Position numbers and translations under genes: made by a program. A model generated the notes under the pieces. That model searched no databases and was not told where the DNA came from. It worked only from the letters and a program-made list of their open reading frames with translations. A stretch of DNA of 23,899 nucleotides from an uncultured Lachnospiraceae bacterium (GTDB lineage Bacteria; Bacillota; Clostridia; Lachnospirales; Lachnospiraceae): the NCBI GenBank assembly GCA_937916415.1, contig CALGGH010000072.1, forward strand, positions 1 through 23,899, written 5' to 3'. This document shows positions 6,995 through 13,672 of this stretch, one piece after another (the stretch's first letter is position 1; the number at the start of each line of letters is the position of its first letter).

Positions 6995-7939
6995 TCAGTT
7001 AAATGAGATCACCTGGTCCCTCGGAGCCGGCGGCTTGGTCTGCTTAAGGTTTATTGCCGTCAGCACCGGGCCCTCGTTGCCCTCGTATTCGGGCAGCCTG
7101 GCCACGTCCACCCGGGCCGTCAGGTCGATCCAGTCCTTGTTGTTGATCTCGTCCAGCTTGTCATACCTGCACAGGTATCCCAAAAAAGTCATGTCTTCGG
7201 CGCAGCACGTCATGGCCATGCGCCCCGGCACGAAATACCCTGCCTCGACTTCCTCGGGTTTCATCACCTGTGCGGTAAAACGGATATTTTTGCCCCTGTA
7301 TCTCTCCGGATTGTCCATGGCGTCTATGAAGAAGATGCCGTACCCGTAGCCGTCCAGCTCGATCGGATCGGATTTCAGGTCAAAGGGAAGGTCTTCCTCA
7401 AATATCTGGTTGATCTCCCCGTCCTTGTCCTCAAAGACGATCTCGGCGCGCTGGTTGACCGCCTTGACGTTACGCTTGTAGCTGCCGAGTTCCTCGTTCA
7501 GGCCGTCACACCTGTTGAAGATGATGAGCTCGGACTTGCGTAACATCTCGGTAAGCAGCGACTTCATGTTGGTGTAATACACCGGAAACGTCGAAGCATC
7601 AATCGTGGTTATCTGCTGCTCTATGTTCCAGTACCAGGGCAGCTTGACGTTCCTGTAGTTCCACATGCCGTTGAACTCGATGATGACCCTCTCGGGCCTG
7701 TGTTTCTTGTCCAGCTCGGACAGTCTGTCAGGAGTGAAGTCAGATTCGTCATCGATCACTTCCATCATCACGTCATTGGCATCCAGGAGCTTGGGATCAT
7801 ATTCCACCTCGCCCTCTTCGCAGACTACCAGCAGGGTCTTGCCCTTGATCTGGAAATAGGGCTGCGCCAGCGTGTAATTTATGAATTCGGTCTTCCCGCT
7901 GTCGAGAAAACCCGTAATCACGTATACCGGTCTCATCAT
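6995..7939 (-). CDS. G3E (CobW-type) GTPase with YcgQ-like C-terminal part
   Basis: A 314-residue P-loop protein. Seen: Walker A GFLDSGKT at about 10-17, a VIIEFNG strand near 86-92 matching the G3E Walker-B region, and an NRCD guanine motif near 142-145. The CxCC metal site typical of CobW GTPases is absent. The C-terminal third contains IRFTAQVMKPE and GRMAMTCCAEDMTFLGYLC (CC near 245-246), which resembles the Cys-Cys segment of YcgQ/TIGR03943 proteins rather than a CobW C-domain. G3E proteins insert or deliver metals, so zinc or another transition metal is a reasonable guess. The ATG used has AAGGG upstream; a GTG at 7945 overlaps the previous stop by 4 nt. It is tightly coupled to the His-rich G3E gene. 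Confidence 0.8.
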   Translation of the reverse strand: MMRPVYVITGFLDSGKTEFINYTLAQPYFQIKGKTLLVVCEEGEVEYDPKLLDANDVMMEVIDDESDFTPDRLSELDKKHRPERVIIEFNGMWNYRNVKLPWYWNIEQQITTIDASTFPVYYTNMKSLLTEMLRKSELIIFNRCDGLNEELGSYKRNVKAVNQRAEIVFEDKDGEINQIFEEDLPFDLKSDPIELDGYGYGIFFIDAMDNPERYRGKNIRFTAQVMKPEEVEAGYFVPGRMAMTCCAEDMTFLGYLCRYDKLDEINNKDWIDLTARVDVARLPEYEGNEGPVLTAINLKQTKPPAPRDQVISFN

Positions 7940-7941
7940 GC

Positions 7942-9177
7942 TCACCCTTTGACCTGCTCAAGCAGCCCGGCCAGCTTGGATTCCTTGAGTTCCGCGCCTA
8001 TCACGCACACCTTGCCCGTGACTCCGGGCTCCCCGTCGCGTACGTTGATCTCTCCGGGCACGAAGTCAAAATAGATCCATCCGCCGTCAACCGAGGGAAC
8101 CATTCCCTTGGCTCTGAGCACCGCACCGTACTCTCCGGTATCCAGTTCGCCAAGCAGCTTTTCAATGCCTGCCTTGGAATACTTCGCGGGGCCTTCCTCT
8201 CCCCAGCTGTCGAATATCTCATCGGCATGATGATGTCCGTGATGATCGTGATCATGATGATGGTGATGATGATGATGATGCTCATGCTCGTCTTCGTCAT
8301 CATCATGGTGATGGTGGTGATGATGCTCATCCTCGTCATCATCATCGTGATCATGATGATGATGCTCATGCTCGTCCTCGTCGTCATCATCGTGATCATG
8401 GTGATAATGCTCATGCTCGTCTTCGTCCTCATCGTCATGGTGATGGTGGTGGTGGTGATGCTCATGCTCATCCTCGTCGTCATGATGATGATGATCATGA
8501 TCGTGATGGTGATGGGCATGCTCACGCTCGTGCTCCTCGGCCACCTTGATGGCTTCCTGCATGAGTTCAGCCTCCAGGTCACCGGCTCCCTCTATGGCAT
8601 CCAGTATCACCTGGCCATCCAGCTCATCCCAGGGCGTGGTGATGATCGTTGCGCGATCGTTATGCTCCCTGATGAGGGAGAGGCTCTCATTTAATTTCTC
8701 CTCAGCGATGTCTCCCGTACGGCTGAGCACTATCGTGCCCGCATGCTCTATCTGATTGACGAAGAACTCGCCGAAATTCTTGATGTAAGTCTTGGCCTTT
8801 TTGGCATCCACCACTGCAACCGCGGAATTAAGTTCCACCTCGCTGTCAGCCATCGCATCCGAAACGGCCTTCATTACGTCCGAAAGCTTGCCTACTCCCG
8901 AAGGCTCGATGATGATCCTGTCGGGATGATACTGCGCCAACACGTCCTTCAGGGCCTCGCCGAAGTCGCCCACCAGTGAGCAGCATATGCATCCGGAATT
9001 CATCTCCCTGATCTCTATGCCGGCATCCTGCAGGAATCCGCCGTCGATGCCTATCTCTCCAAATTCATTTTCGATCAAAACCGTCTGCGTGCCGTTCAAT
9101 GCCTCCGCAAGCAGCTTCTTGATGAGCGTAGTCTTGCCTGCGCCCAAAAATCCTGAGACTATGTCGATTTTAGTCAT
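7942..9177 (-). CDS. His-rich G3E (CobW/ZNG1-type) metallochaperone GTPase
   Basis: A 411-residue G3E GTPase that probably uses GTP hydrolysis to deliver a metal, likely zinc, to client proteins. Seen: Walker A GFLGAGKT at 9-16, ENEFGEIGID at 37-45, the metal-binding CxCC motif CICC at 63-66 and the Walker-B-like IIIEPSGVGK at 88-97. The usual NKxD motif is replaced by SRTGD at 152-156. Residues about 214-317 are an insertion made almost wholly of His, Asp and Glu. A CobW C-terminal domain follows (AKGMVPSVDGGWIYFDFVPGEINV). The ATG has GGGAGG upstream. It lies in an apparent operon with the second G3E gene, a PilZ protein and a ferredoxin-like aldo/keto reductase. Confidence 0.92.
   Translation of the reverse strand: MTKIDIVSGFLGAGKTTLIKKLLAEALNGTQTVLIENEFGEIGIDGGFLQDAGIEIREMNSGCICCSLVGDFGEALKDVLAQYHPDRIIIEPSGVGKLSDVMKAVSDAMADSEVELNSAVAVVDAKKAKTYIKNFGEFFVNQIEHAGTIVLSRTGDIAEEKLNESLSLIREHNDRATIITTPWDELDGQVILDAIEGAGDLEAELMQEAIKVAEEHEREHAHHHHDHDHHHHDDEDEHEHHHHHHHHDDEDEDEHEHYHHDHDDDDEDEHEHHHHDHDDDDEDEHHHHHHHDDDEDEHEHHHHHHHHHDHDHHGHHHADEIFDSWGEEGPAKYSKAGIEKLLGELDTGEYGAVLRAKGMVPSVDGGWIYFDFVPGEINVRDGEPGVTGKVCVIGAELKESKLAGLLEQVKG
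8227..8538 (-). repeat. Degenerate tandem repeat encoding His/Asp/Glu block
   Basis: About 104 codons are almost entirely His, Asp and Glu; I count roughly 54 His. A loose period of about 15 residues recurs, such as HEHHHHDHDDDDEDE, so the DNA is a set of imperfect tandem units of about 45 bp rich in ATG trinucleotides on the plus strand. Such regions change length by slippage. The role is presumably metal binding or storage. Confidence 0.85.
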
Positions 9178-9193
9178 TTTCTTATACCTCCCA

Positions 9194-9517
9194 TCAATCT
9201 CCTATGTGATCAAATAAATACTGCAATACTTCAGGGGTAAACCGTCTTGCCTGTACGCCGACCATGAAGGTCCCGTCCGGCTCCGGAGCCTGACGAACCA
9301 CGTCAGCATACATTATCACGGTCTCAGCCACGATGATTACGTCCATCCCGCTGATGTCCCTTGTCCCCTCAGGCACCCGGATGCCTATGCCCATGGGACT
9401 GAAGTTCTCGGTCTTGCAAAAAATCTTTTCCTGCGTGTCGCACACCACTATCACCGTGTTGGCAGGAAACTCCACTCGGTTGATCTTTCTTCTGTCAGTC
9501 TGTCGTCTGTCATCCAT
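9194..9517 (-). CDS. PilZ domain protein (putative c-di-GMP receptor)
   Basis: A 107-residue stand-alone PilZ domain. Both parts of the c-di-GMP-binding signature are present: RxxxR as RKINR at 10-14 and [D/N]xSxxG as NFSPMG at 38-43, so ligand binding is plausible. PilZ proteins transmit c-di-GMP levels to motility, envelope or transport targets; the partner here is unknown. The start is ATG with GGAGG about 5 nt upstream. It lies 12 bp after the aldo/keto reductase and 16 bp before the His-rich GTPase, so the genes are probably cotranscribed. No membrane segment or extra domain is visible. Confidence 0.88.
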   Translation of the reverse strand: MDDRRQTDRRKINRVEFPANTVIVVCDTQEKIFCKTENFSPMGIGIRVPEGTRDISGMDVIIVAETVIMYADVVRQAPEPDGTFMVGVQARRFTPEVLQYLFDHIGD

Positions 9518-9529
9518 TTTTATCCTCCA

Positions 9530-10708
9530 TCAGAACTTTGCGAAGAACGGTACGAATTTCTTCGCAATCTTGTATATGGGTGTCTCAAGGGTCCTGCGGG
9601 CATTCTTGAGTTCTTTTCGGATCTCTATCTTCTGCGGACAGTGCTGTTCGCATTTGCCGCATTCAATGCAGTTGGCAGGACCCGTGTAGTCCTTGCGCAT
9701 GGTCGTGCACATGAAGTACTCCTTCAGTCCGCCTATCCTGCCGTCCACGGCCTGCCTGTTGTATGCGGCAAAGGTTCCGGGGATGTCGACGTTCCTGGGG
9801 CACGGCATGCAGTACCTGCATCCGGTACATCCCACCTTCATGCCTGAATAATAAGACCTGACGATGCCGGCCACCGCCTCCCTGTCGCTCTCATCATAAC
9901 TGCCCGGCAGGTACTTGGACGCTATGCGGCAGTTCTCCTCGACCATTTCCTTAGAATTCATGCCCGAGAGCACGACCGTCACGCCGCTCTGGTCATACAG
10001 CCAGCCAAGAGCCCATTCAGCGGCGCTCCTGCGTGAGGGATGCTCCGCTATCACCTTTTGGGCGTCCCTGGGCAGTCCGTTCACCAGCTTGCCGCCGCGA
10101 AGGGGTTCCATGATTATGATCGGGATGCCCTTTGACTCGGCATATTCCACTCCGGTCCTGCCGGCCTGCGAATGCTCGTCCACGTAATTGTACTGAACCT
10201 GGGCAAAATCCCAGTCATAATCATCCAGGATCTGCATGAACATGTCCGAATTGCCGTGATACGAGAATCCCACCTGACGAATCTGTCCTGCGGCCTTGCG
10301 GTTTTCCAGCCATTCTATGATGCCCATGTCCTTGATGCGCTCCCAGGAATGGATGTCCGTCAGCATGTGCATCAGGTAGTAATCCACGTGATCCGTGCGA
10401 AGCCTCGACAGTTCCTCCTCAAATATCCGGTCACAGTCGTCCAGGGAACCTATCATGTAGTGGGGAAGCTTGGTGGCTATGTTGATCCTGTCCCTGATGC
10501 CTGTCCTCTCAAATATCTCGCCGATGGCTGCCTCGCTGCCGTTATAAATGTATGCCGTGTCGTAATAATTCACGCCGTTTTCATACGCGCTCGTTATCTC
10601 CGACTGTGCCTTGTCCAGGTCGATCCTTCCGCCCGTGGTAGTAAATCTCATGCAGCCAAAGCCCAGAACAGACAGTTCGTTACCATATTTGTCCTTTCTG
10701 TATTGCAT
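9530..10708 (-). CDS. Aldo/keto reductase with two C-terminal Cys clusters (ferredoxin-like)
   Basis: A 392-residue oxidoreductase. The N-terminal TIM barrel keeps the aldo/keto reductase tetrad: Asp50 and Tyr55 in NYYDTAYIY, Lys80 in ATKLP and His114 in YYLMHML. The C-terminal part has two cysteine clusters, C294/C297/C300/C303 (CTGCRYCMPCP) and C347/C350/C353/C357 (CIECGKCEQHCP), expected to bind [4Fe-4S] clusters. This architecture is common in anaerobes; the substrate and electron partner are not known. It leads the minus-strand run containing PilZ and the two G3E GTPases, and diverges from rnpB. Confidence 0.93.
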   Translation of the reverse strand: MQYRKDKYGNELSVLGFGCMRFTTTGGRIDLDKAQSEITSAYENGVNYYDTAYIYNGSEAAIGEIFERTGIRDRINIATKLPHYMIGSLDDCDRIFEEELSRLRTDHVDYYLMHMLTDIHSWERIKDMGIIEWLENRKAAGQIRQVGFSYHGNSDMFMQILDDYDWDFAQVQYNYVDEHSQAGRTGVEYAESKGIPIIIMEPLRGGKLVNGLPRDAQKVIAEHPSRRSAAEWALGWLYDQSGVTVVLSGMNSKEMVEENCRIASKYLPGSYDESDREAVAGIVRSYYSGMKVGCTGCRYCMPCPRNVDIPGTFAAYNRQAVDGRIGGLKEYFMCTTMRKDYTGPANCIECGKCEQHCPQKIEIRKELKNARRTLETPIYKIAKKFVPFFAKF

Positions 10709-10729
10709 GCTCAGTCACGCCTTTCAAAA

Positions 10730-10759
10730 ATTAAATCTATTTCCATAGTTTGACCGCAA
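10730..10759 (-). promoter_or_regulatory. Possible promoter for the aldo/keto reductase operon
   Basis: Minus-strand TTGCGG (10754-10759) and TTTAAT (10730-10735) are 18 bp apart. The -35 box overlaps that of the divergent rnpB promoter. The hexamers are moderate matches, so this is a suggestion only. Confidence 0.3.
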
Positions 10760-10779
10760 AACCTTCAACGTGCTATCAT
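10750..10779 (+). promoter_or_regulatory. Sigma-A-like promoter of rnpB
   Basis: TTGACC (10750-10755) and TATCAT (10774-10779) are separated by 18 bp, with TGC just before the -10 box forming an extended -10. The predicted start, about seven bases downstream, coincides with the first base of the rnpB P1 helix. Confidence 0.75.
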
Positions 10780-10786
10780 ACGTTTT

Positions 10787-11156
10787 GCCGAGCCGGATGA
10801 ATGATCGCAGCTGTCCTCACGGGCAGATGAGGAAAGTCCGGGCTTCACAGGGCAGGATGCCGGATAACGTCCGGTGGAGGTGACTCCCAGGCCAGTGCAA
10901 CAGAAAACATACCGCCCTTACGGTCATCATGAAGCATGCTTCATGAACCGCAAGTGGTAAGGTTGAAAAGGCAGTGTAAGAGACTACCGCTCATCCGGTA
11001 ACGGGTGAGGCAGTGTAAACCCCATCCGAAGCAAGACCAAACAGAGGGTTAAGGCTAGCCCGGCCGTCCTCAGGTAGGTCGCTCGAGGCAGGCGGCGACG
11101 TCTGTCCTAGATAGATGATCATTCTCGACAGAACCCGGCTTACAGTCCGACTCGGC
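10787..11156 (+). ncRNA. rnpB: RNase P RNA, A-type
   Basis: The catalytic RNA of ribonuclease P, which trims the 5' leader from precursor tRNAs. Diagnostic conserved strings are present in order: GAGGAAAGTCCGGGC, ACAGAAA, GGTTGAAAAGG with GTAAGAG, GGTAACGGG, AAACCCC, AGATAGATGATCA and ACAGAACCCGGCTTAC. The ends pair as helix P1 (GCCGAGCCGGA with TCCGACTCGGC, one mismatch), which fixes the limits. The order and strings fit the ancestral A type rather than the Bacillus B type. It is the only clear plus-strand gene in the window and converges with the kinase gene. No U-run terminator is visible at its 3' end. Confidence 0.97.
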
Positions 11157-11164
11157 ATACTTCG

Positions 11165-11297
11165 ATGATCTCCGCCCACATGGCCTGCCGCCACGTCGCG
11201 CCGCATCAGGCACGGATCCATCTTACGGCTTTGATCCCCGCCCTCATAACCTGCCACCACGTCGCGCCGCATCAGGCACATACGTCTTACAGCTTAA
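11165..11297. repeat. 66-bp direct repeat between rnpB and the kinase gene
   Basis: Two units at a 66-bp offset. The 30-bp cores at 11184-11213 and 11250-11279 differ at one base (CCTGCCGCCACG versus CCTGCCACCACG, then both continue to CATCAGGCAC), with weaker similarity on both sides. Read on the minus strand, the similarity reaches the last codons of the kinase gene (AGCTGTAAGA versus AGCCGTAAGA). Each unit has GCCTG/CAGGC-type complementary ends, but no T-run, so an ordinary terminator is unlikely. Confidence 0.8.
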
Positions 11298-12942
11298 AGC
11301 ATCCTCCGCCCACGAATTCCCTGCAAAGCGAATTGTTGGGCAGTCCGTCCGATCCGATCGTCAGGAAATATTCCAGGAACTTGAGCAGCCTGCGGGCCTC
11401 ATGGTATTCGGGCTCGTCCTTCCTGATGCTGTAGAGCAGCGGCTCAGCGTAGGGCTTCAGCACTGCCAGCTCGTATATCAGCGCGGAATTGAACATCGCG
11501 TCCGCATCCTCCTGGAACGGGAAGATGTATTTTTCCTCTCCCTTTCTGACGGAGGGCCACATCTCGATGGTTCTTGAGGCCGACGCTCCCCTGGTCCTGG
11601 CATCCCTCACCATGCGCCTGATCAGCCTGCCGTCAGTGGTGGGAATGCGGTTGTGGTCGTCAACGTTCAATGCGGTCAGACAGCTGATGTATATCTTGTA
11701 CTTGGACTCAGCCGGCAGCGAATAAGACATTTTCTCGTTCAGGCCGTGTATGCCCTCGATGACGAGTATGTCGTCATCTCCGAGCTGCTTGTAATCGCCC
11801 TTGTACTCCCTTTTGCCCGTCTTGAAATTATACGACGGCAGCTCTACCCTCTCACCGTTTAAAAGCCTCGACATGTCCTGATTGAACTGTTCCACGTCCA
11901 GGGCCTCCAGGCATTCGTAATCGGGCTTTCCGTCTTCGTCCAGCGGAGTGTCCTTGTGATCCTTGTAATAATTGTCAAGTCCGATCGGATGAGGCGACAG
12001 TCCGTAGGTGCGCAGCTGTATCGAGAGCCTGTGGCTAAAGGTCGTCTTGCCTGATGACGAGGGACCGGCTATCATCACGAACTTTACTCCGTGACGCTCC
12101 GAGATCTCCTTTGCGATCTCTCCGATGCGCCTCTCCTGCAGCGCCTCCTGCACGAGGATCAGGTCCTCGGCATCACCGTTGCATATCCAGTCATTGAGGT
12201 CACCGACGTTGTCGATGCCCATCTGGGCGGACCAGTCGGAAGCTCCCATCAGCGTGCTGAAGAGCTTCGGCCTGGGCTCGAATTCCTCGATGCCGTTGCC
12301 GTTGCCATGCTGAGGCAGTGCCAGCATCAGTCCGTCCTGATACTTAAAAAGGTCAAACTTGGTCACGTATGCCGTGCTCGGCATCATGTAACCATAGTAA
12401 TAGTCATAATAATCGCCCAGGCAGTACACGTTGATGTTGGATGACCTGCGATACTTAAACAACTGCTCCTTGTCGGTCATGCCCAGGCTCCTGAACAGTT
12501 CGAGTGCCTCTCCAGTGGGATAGGATTTTTTGGTAAAGGGAATGCCGGTGTCGATCATGTCCTGCATCCTCTCCTTAACCCTGCGGATCCCGTCCTCGTC
12601 GATCTCGAGTCCGTTCCTTAGCGAACAGTAATAGCCGGGGCCTATCGTAAAGTTGACCTTCACGTTATTGGTGGCACCTGCGCCGTATTCGTCATGAATG
12701 GCCTTCATCATCAGCATGACCGCGGTGCGGACGTACGTCTTGTGGCCTATGGCGCTCCTGTACGTGATGAAGTCCAGCGTGCAGTCCCTGGTCACCCTCT
12801 TCATCAGCTCGCGGATCTTGCCATCCACGGTTACCAGGGCGATGGGATCATCATAATCCTTCTGGAACTCCTGAGCTATCAGCTCGTACTTGATGCCTTC
12901 GTCATAGTAATAATCCTTACCGCCTATTTTGATCGTTACCAT
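11287..12942 (-). CDS. Nucleoside kinase with TGS/ThrRS-like N-terminal domains (uridine kinase-like)
   Basis: A 551-residue protein typical of Clostridia. The N-terminus (about 1-60) resembles a TGS ubiquitin-like domain, and the following part (about 65-200) resembles the second additional domain of threonyl-tRNA synthetase. The C-terminal half is a phosphoribulokinase/uridine kinase-type P-loop kinase with Walker A GPSSSGKT at 293-300, GLDNYYKDHKDTP, ILVIEGIHGLN, and the RRMVRDARTRG region. Phosphorylation of uridine/cytidine or another nucleoside is inferred; the synthetase-like part has no known role. The ATG has GGAGGG five bases upstream. It overlaps the end of trmK by 26 bp, implying coupling. 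Confidence 0.87.
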   Translation of the reverse strand: MVTIKIGGKDYYYDEGIKYELIAQEFQKDYDDPIALVTVDGKIRELMKRVTRDCTLDFITYRSAIGHKTYVRTAVMLMMKAIHDEYGAGATNNVKVNFTIGPGYYCSLRNGLEIDEDGIRRVKERMQDMIDTGIPFTKKSYPTGEALELFRSLGMTDKEQLFKYRRSSNINVYCLGDYYDYYYGYMMPSTAYVTKFDLFKYQDGLMLALPQHGNGNGIEEFEPRPKLFSTLMGASDWSAQMGIDNVGDLNDWICNGDAEDLILVQEALQERRIGEIAKEISERHGVKFVMIAGPSSSGKTTFSHRLSIQLRTYGLSPHPIGLDNYYKDHKDTPLDEDGKPDYECLEALDVEQFNQDMSRLLNGERVELPSYNFKTGKREYKGDYKQLGDDDILVIEGIHGLNEKMSYSLPAESKYKIYISCLTALNVDDHNRIPTTDGRLIRRMVRDARTRGASASRTIEMWPSVRKGEEKYIFPFQEDADAMFNSALIYELAVLKPYAEPLLYSIRKDEPEYHEARRLLKFLEYFLTIGSDGLPNNSLCREFVGGGCFKL

Positions 12943-13672
12943 AGAGCCCTCCTGTCAACATTTCATTAACGTGCAGCTTAGCCAAAATTTCCCTGCGTTC
13001 ATCTACGTGCTTCCCATCTTCCAGATGGGATAGTATTTCCTTTAGTATACCATGTTCGCGTTCCAGATACTCGCGCAAAATCTCAGGCTTTTCGTCTATC
13101 AGAACCGGGCCGTACCTGTCCCTGATCACGTCAAGTTCCTTCGCCGAGAGCGACTCGTCACCTCGCCCAAAGGAATAGTCCCGTGCTTCGCGCACGAGCT
13201 TCATCGATACGTAATACTTGCCGGCGTCCCTGACCATTTCCTCGAGGGCGATGCAAAGTCCCATCTGCCTGAGCGCGGTCCTGGTCTCCTCTACCCGGGA
13301 CTGGGGCGAGATGATCACCTCTTCAAATGCGTCCGTCACCTCGGGCCTGGCCCTGAGAACGTCCAGGATGAGTCCTCCGCCCATTCCCGCCATGATCAGC
13401 GTTGCCGGAGGCCTGGGCGTTGGCACGCTCATCAGGCCGTCGCTCAGCACGGTCTGTATGACGTCTTCGAGGCCTGCCTCACGTACGTGTTCCCGCGCGG
13501 CCTTCAGGGGCCCGGGATTAACGTCACAGGCGCATGCATCACGTGCTATCCCCTGCTTGACCAGGTAAAGCGTCAGAAACGCATGGTCGCATCCCACGTC
13601 GTATACCGAATTGCCGGCCGTCACCATGGATGCGACGGACCAAAGTCTCGGGCTCAGCCTGTCAGCGTTCAT
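12917..13672 (-). CDS. trmK: tRNA (adenine22-N1)-methyltransferase TrmK
   Basis: A class I SAM-dependent methyltransferase expected to methylate N1 of A22 in certain tRNAs. Seen: the SAM-binding motif VYDVGCDHAFL at about 23-33, the acidic ribose-binding ACDVNPGPL, the DGL segment near 78-80, AGMGGG at 95-100 (family-specific) and the IISPQSR region. A C-terminal coiled stretch follows, as in characterised TrmK. The start codon shares one base with the rpoD stop (TAATG). Adjacency to rpoD is frequent in Firmicutes. Confidence 0.93.
   Translation of the reverse strand: MNADRLSPRLWSVASMVTAGNSVYDVGCDHAFLTLYLVKQGIARDACACDVNPGPLKAAREHVREAGLEDVIQTVLSDGLMSVPTPRPPATLIMAGMGGGLILDVLRARPEVTDAFEEVIISPQSRVEETRTALRQMGLCIALEEMVRDAGKYYVSMKLVREARDYSFGRGDESLSAKELDVIRDRYGPVLIDEKPEILREYLEREHGILKEILSHLEDGKHVDERREILAKLHVNEMLTGGLYGNDQNRR

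Noticed and set aside
6900..7349. A plus-strand frame reading IKRTVPLITP and DQKNRPLDH
   Set aside because: These strings are translations of the 27-bp repeats, and the rest is antisense to the CobW-like gene.
8227..8694. A plus-strand frame of almost only Met, Val and Ile
   Set aside because: It is the complement of the His/Asp codon repeats in the G3E gene and has no start signals of its own.
10991..11281. A 96-codon minus-strand frame containing a repeated CLMRRDV motif
   Set aside because: It runs antisense through most of the 3' half of rnpB. The apparent peptide repeat is just the translation of the 66-bp DNA repeat, and no ribosome site supports it.
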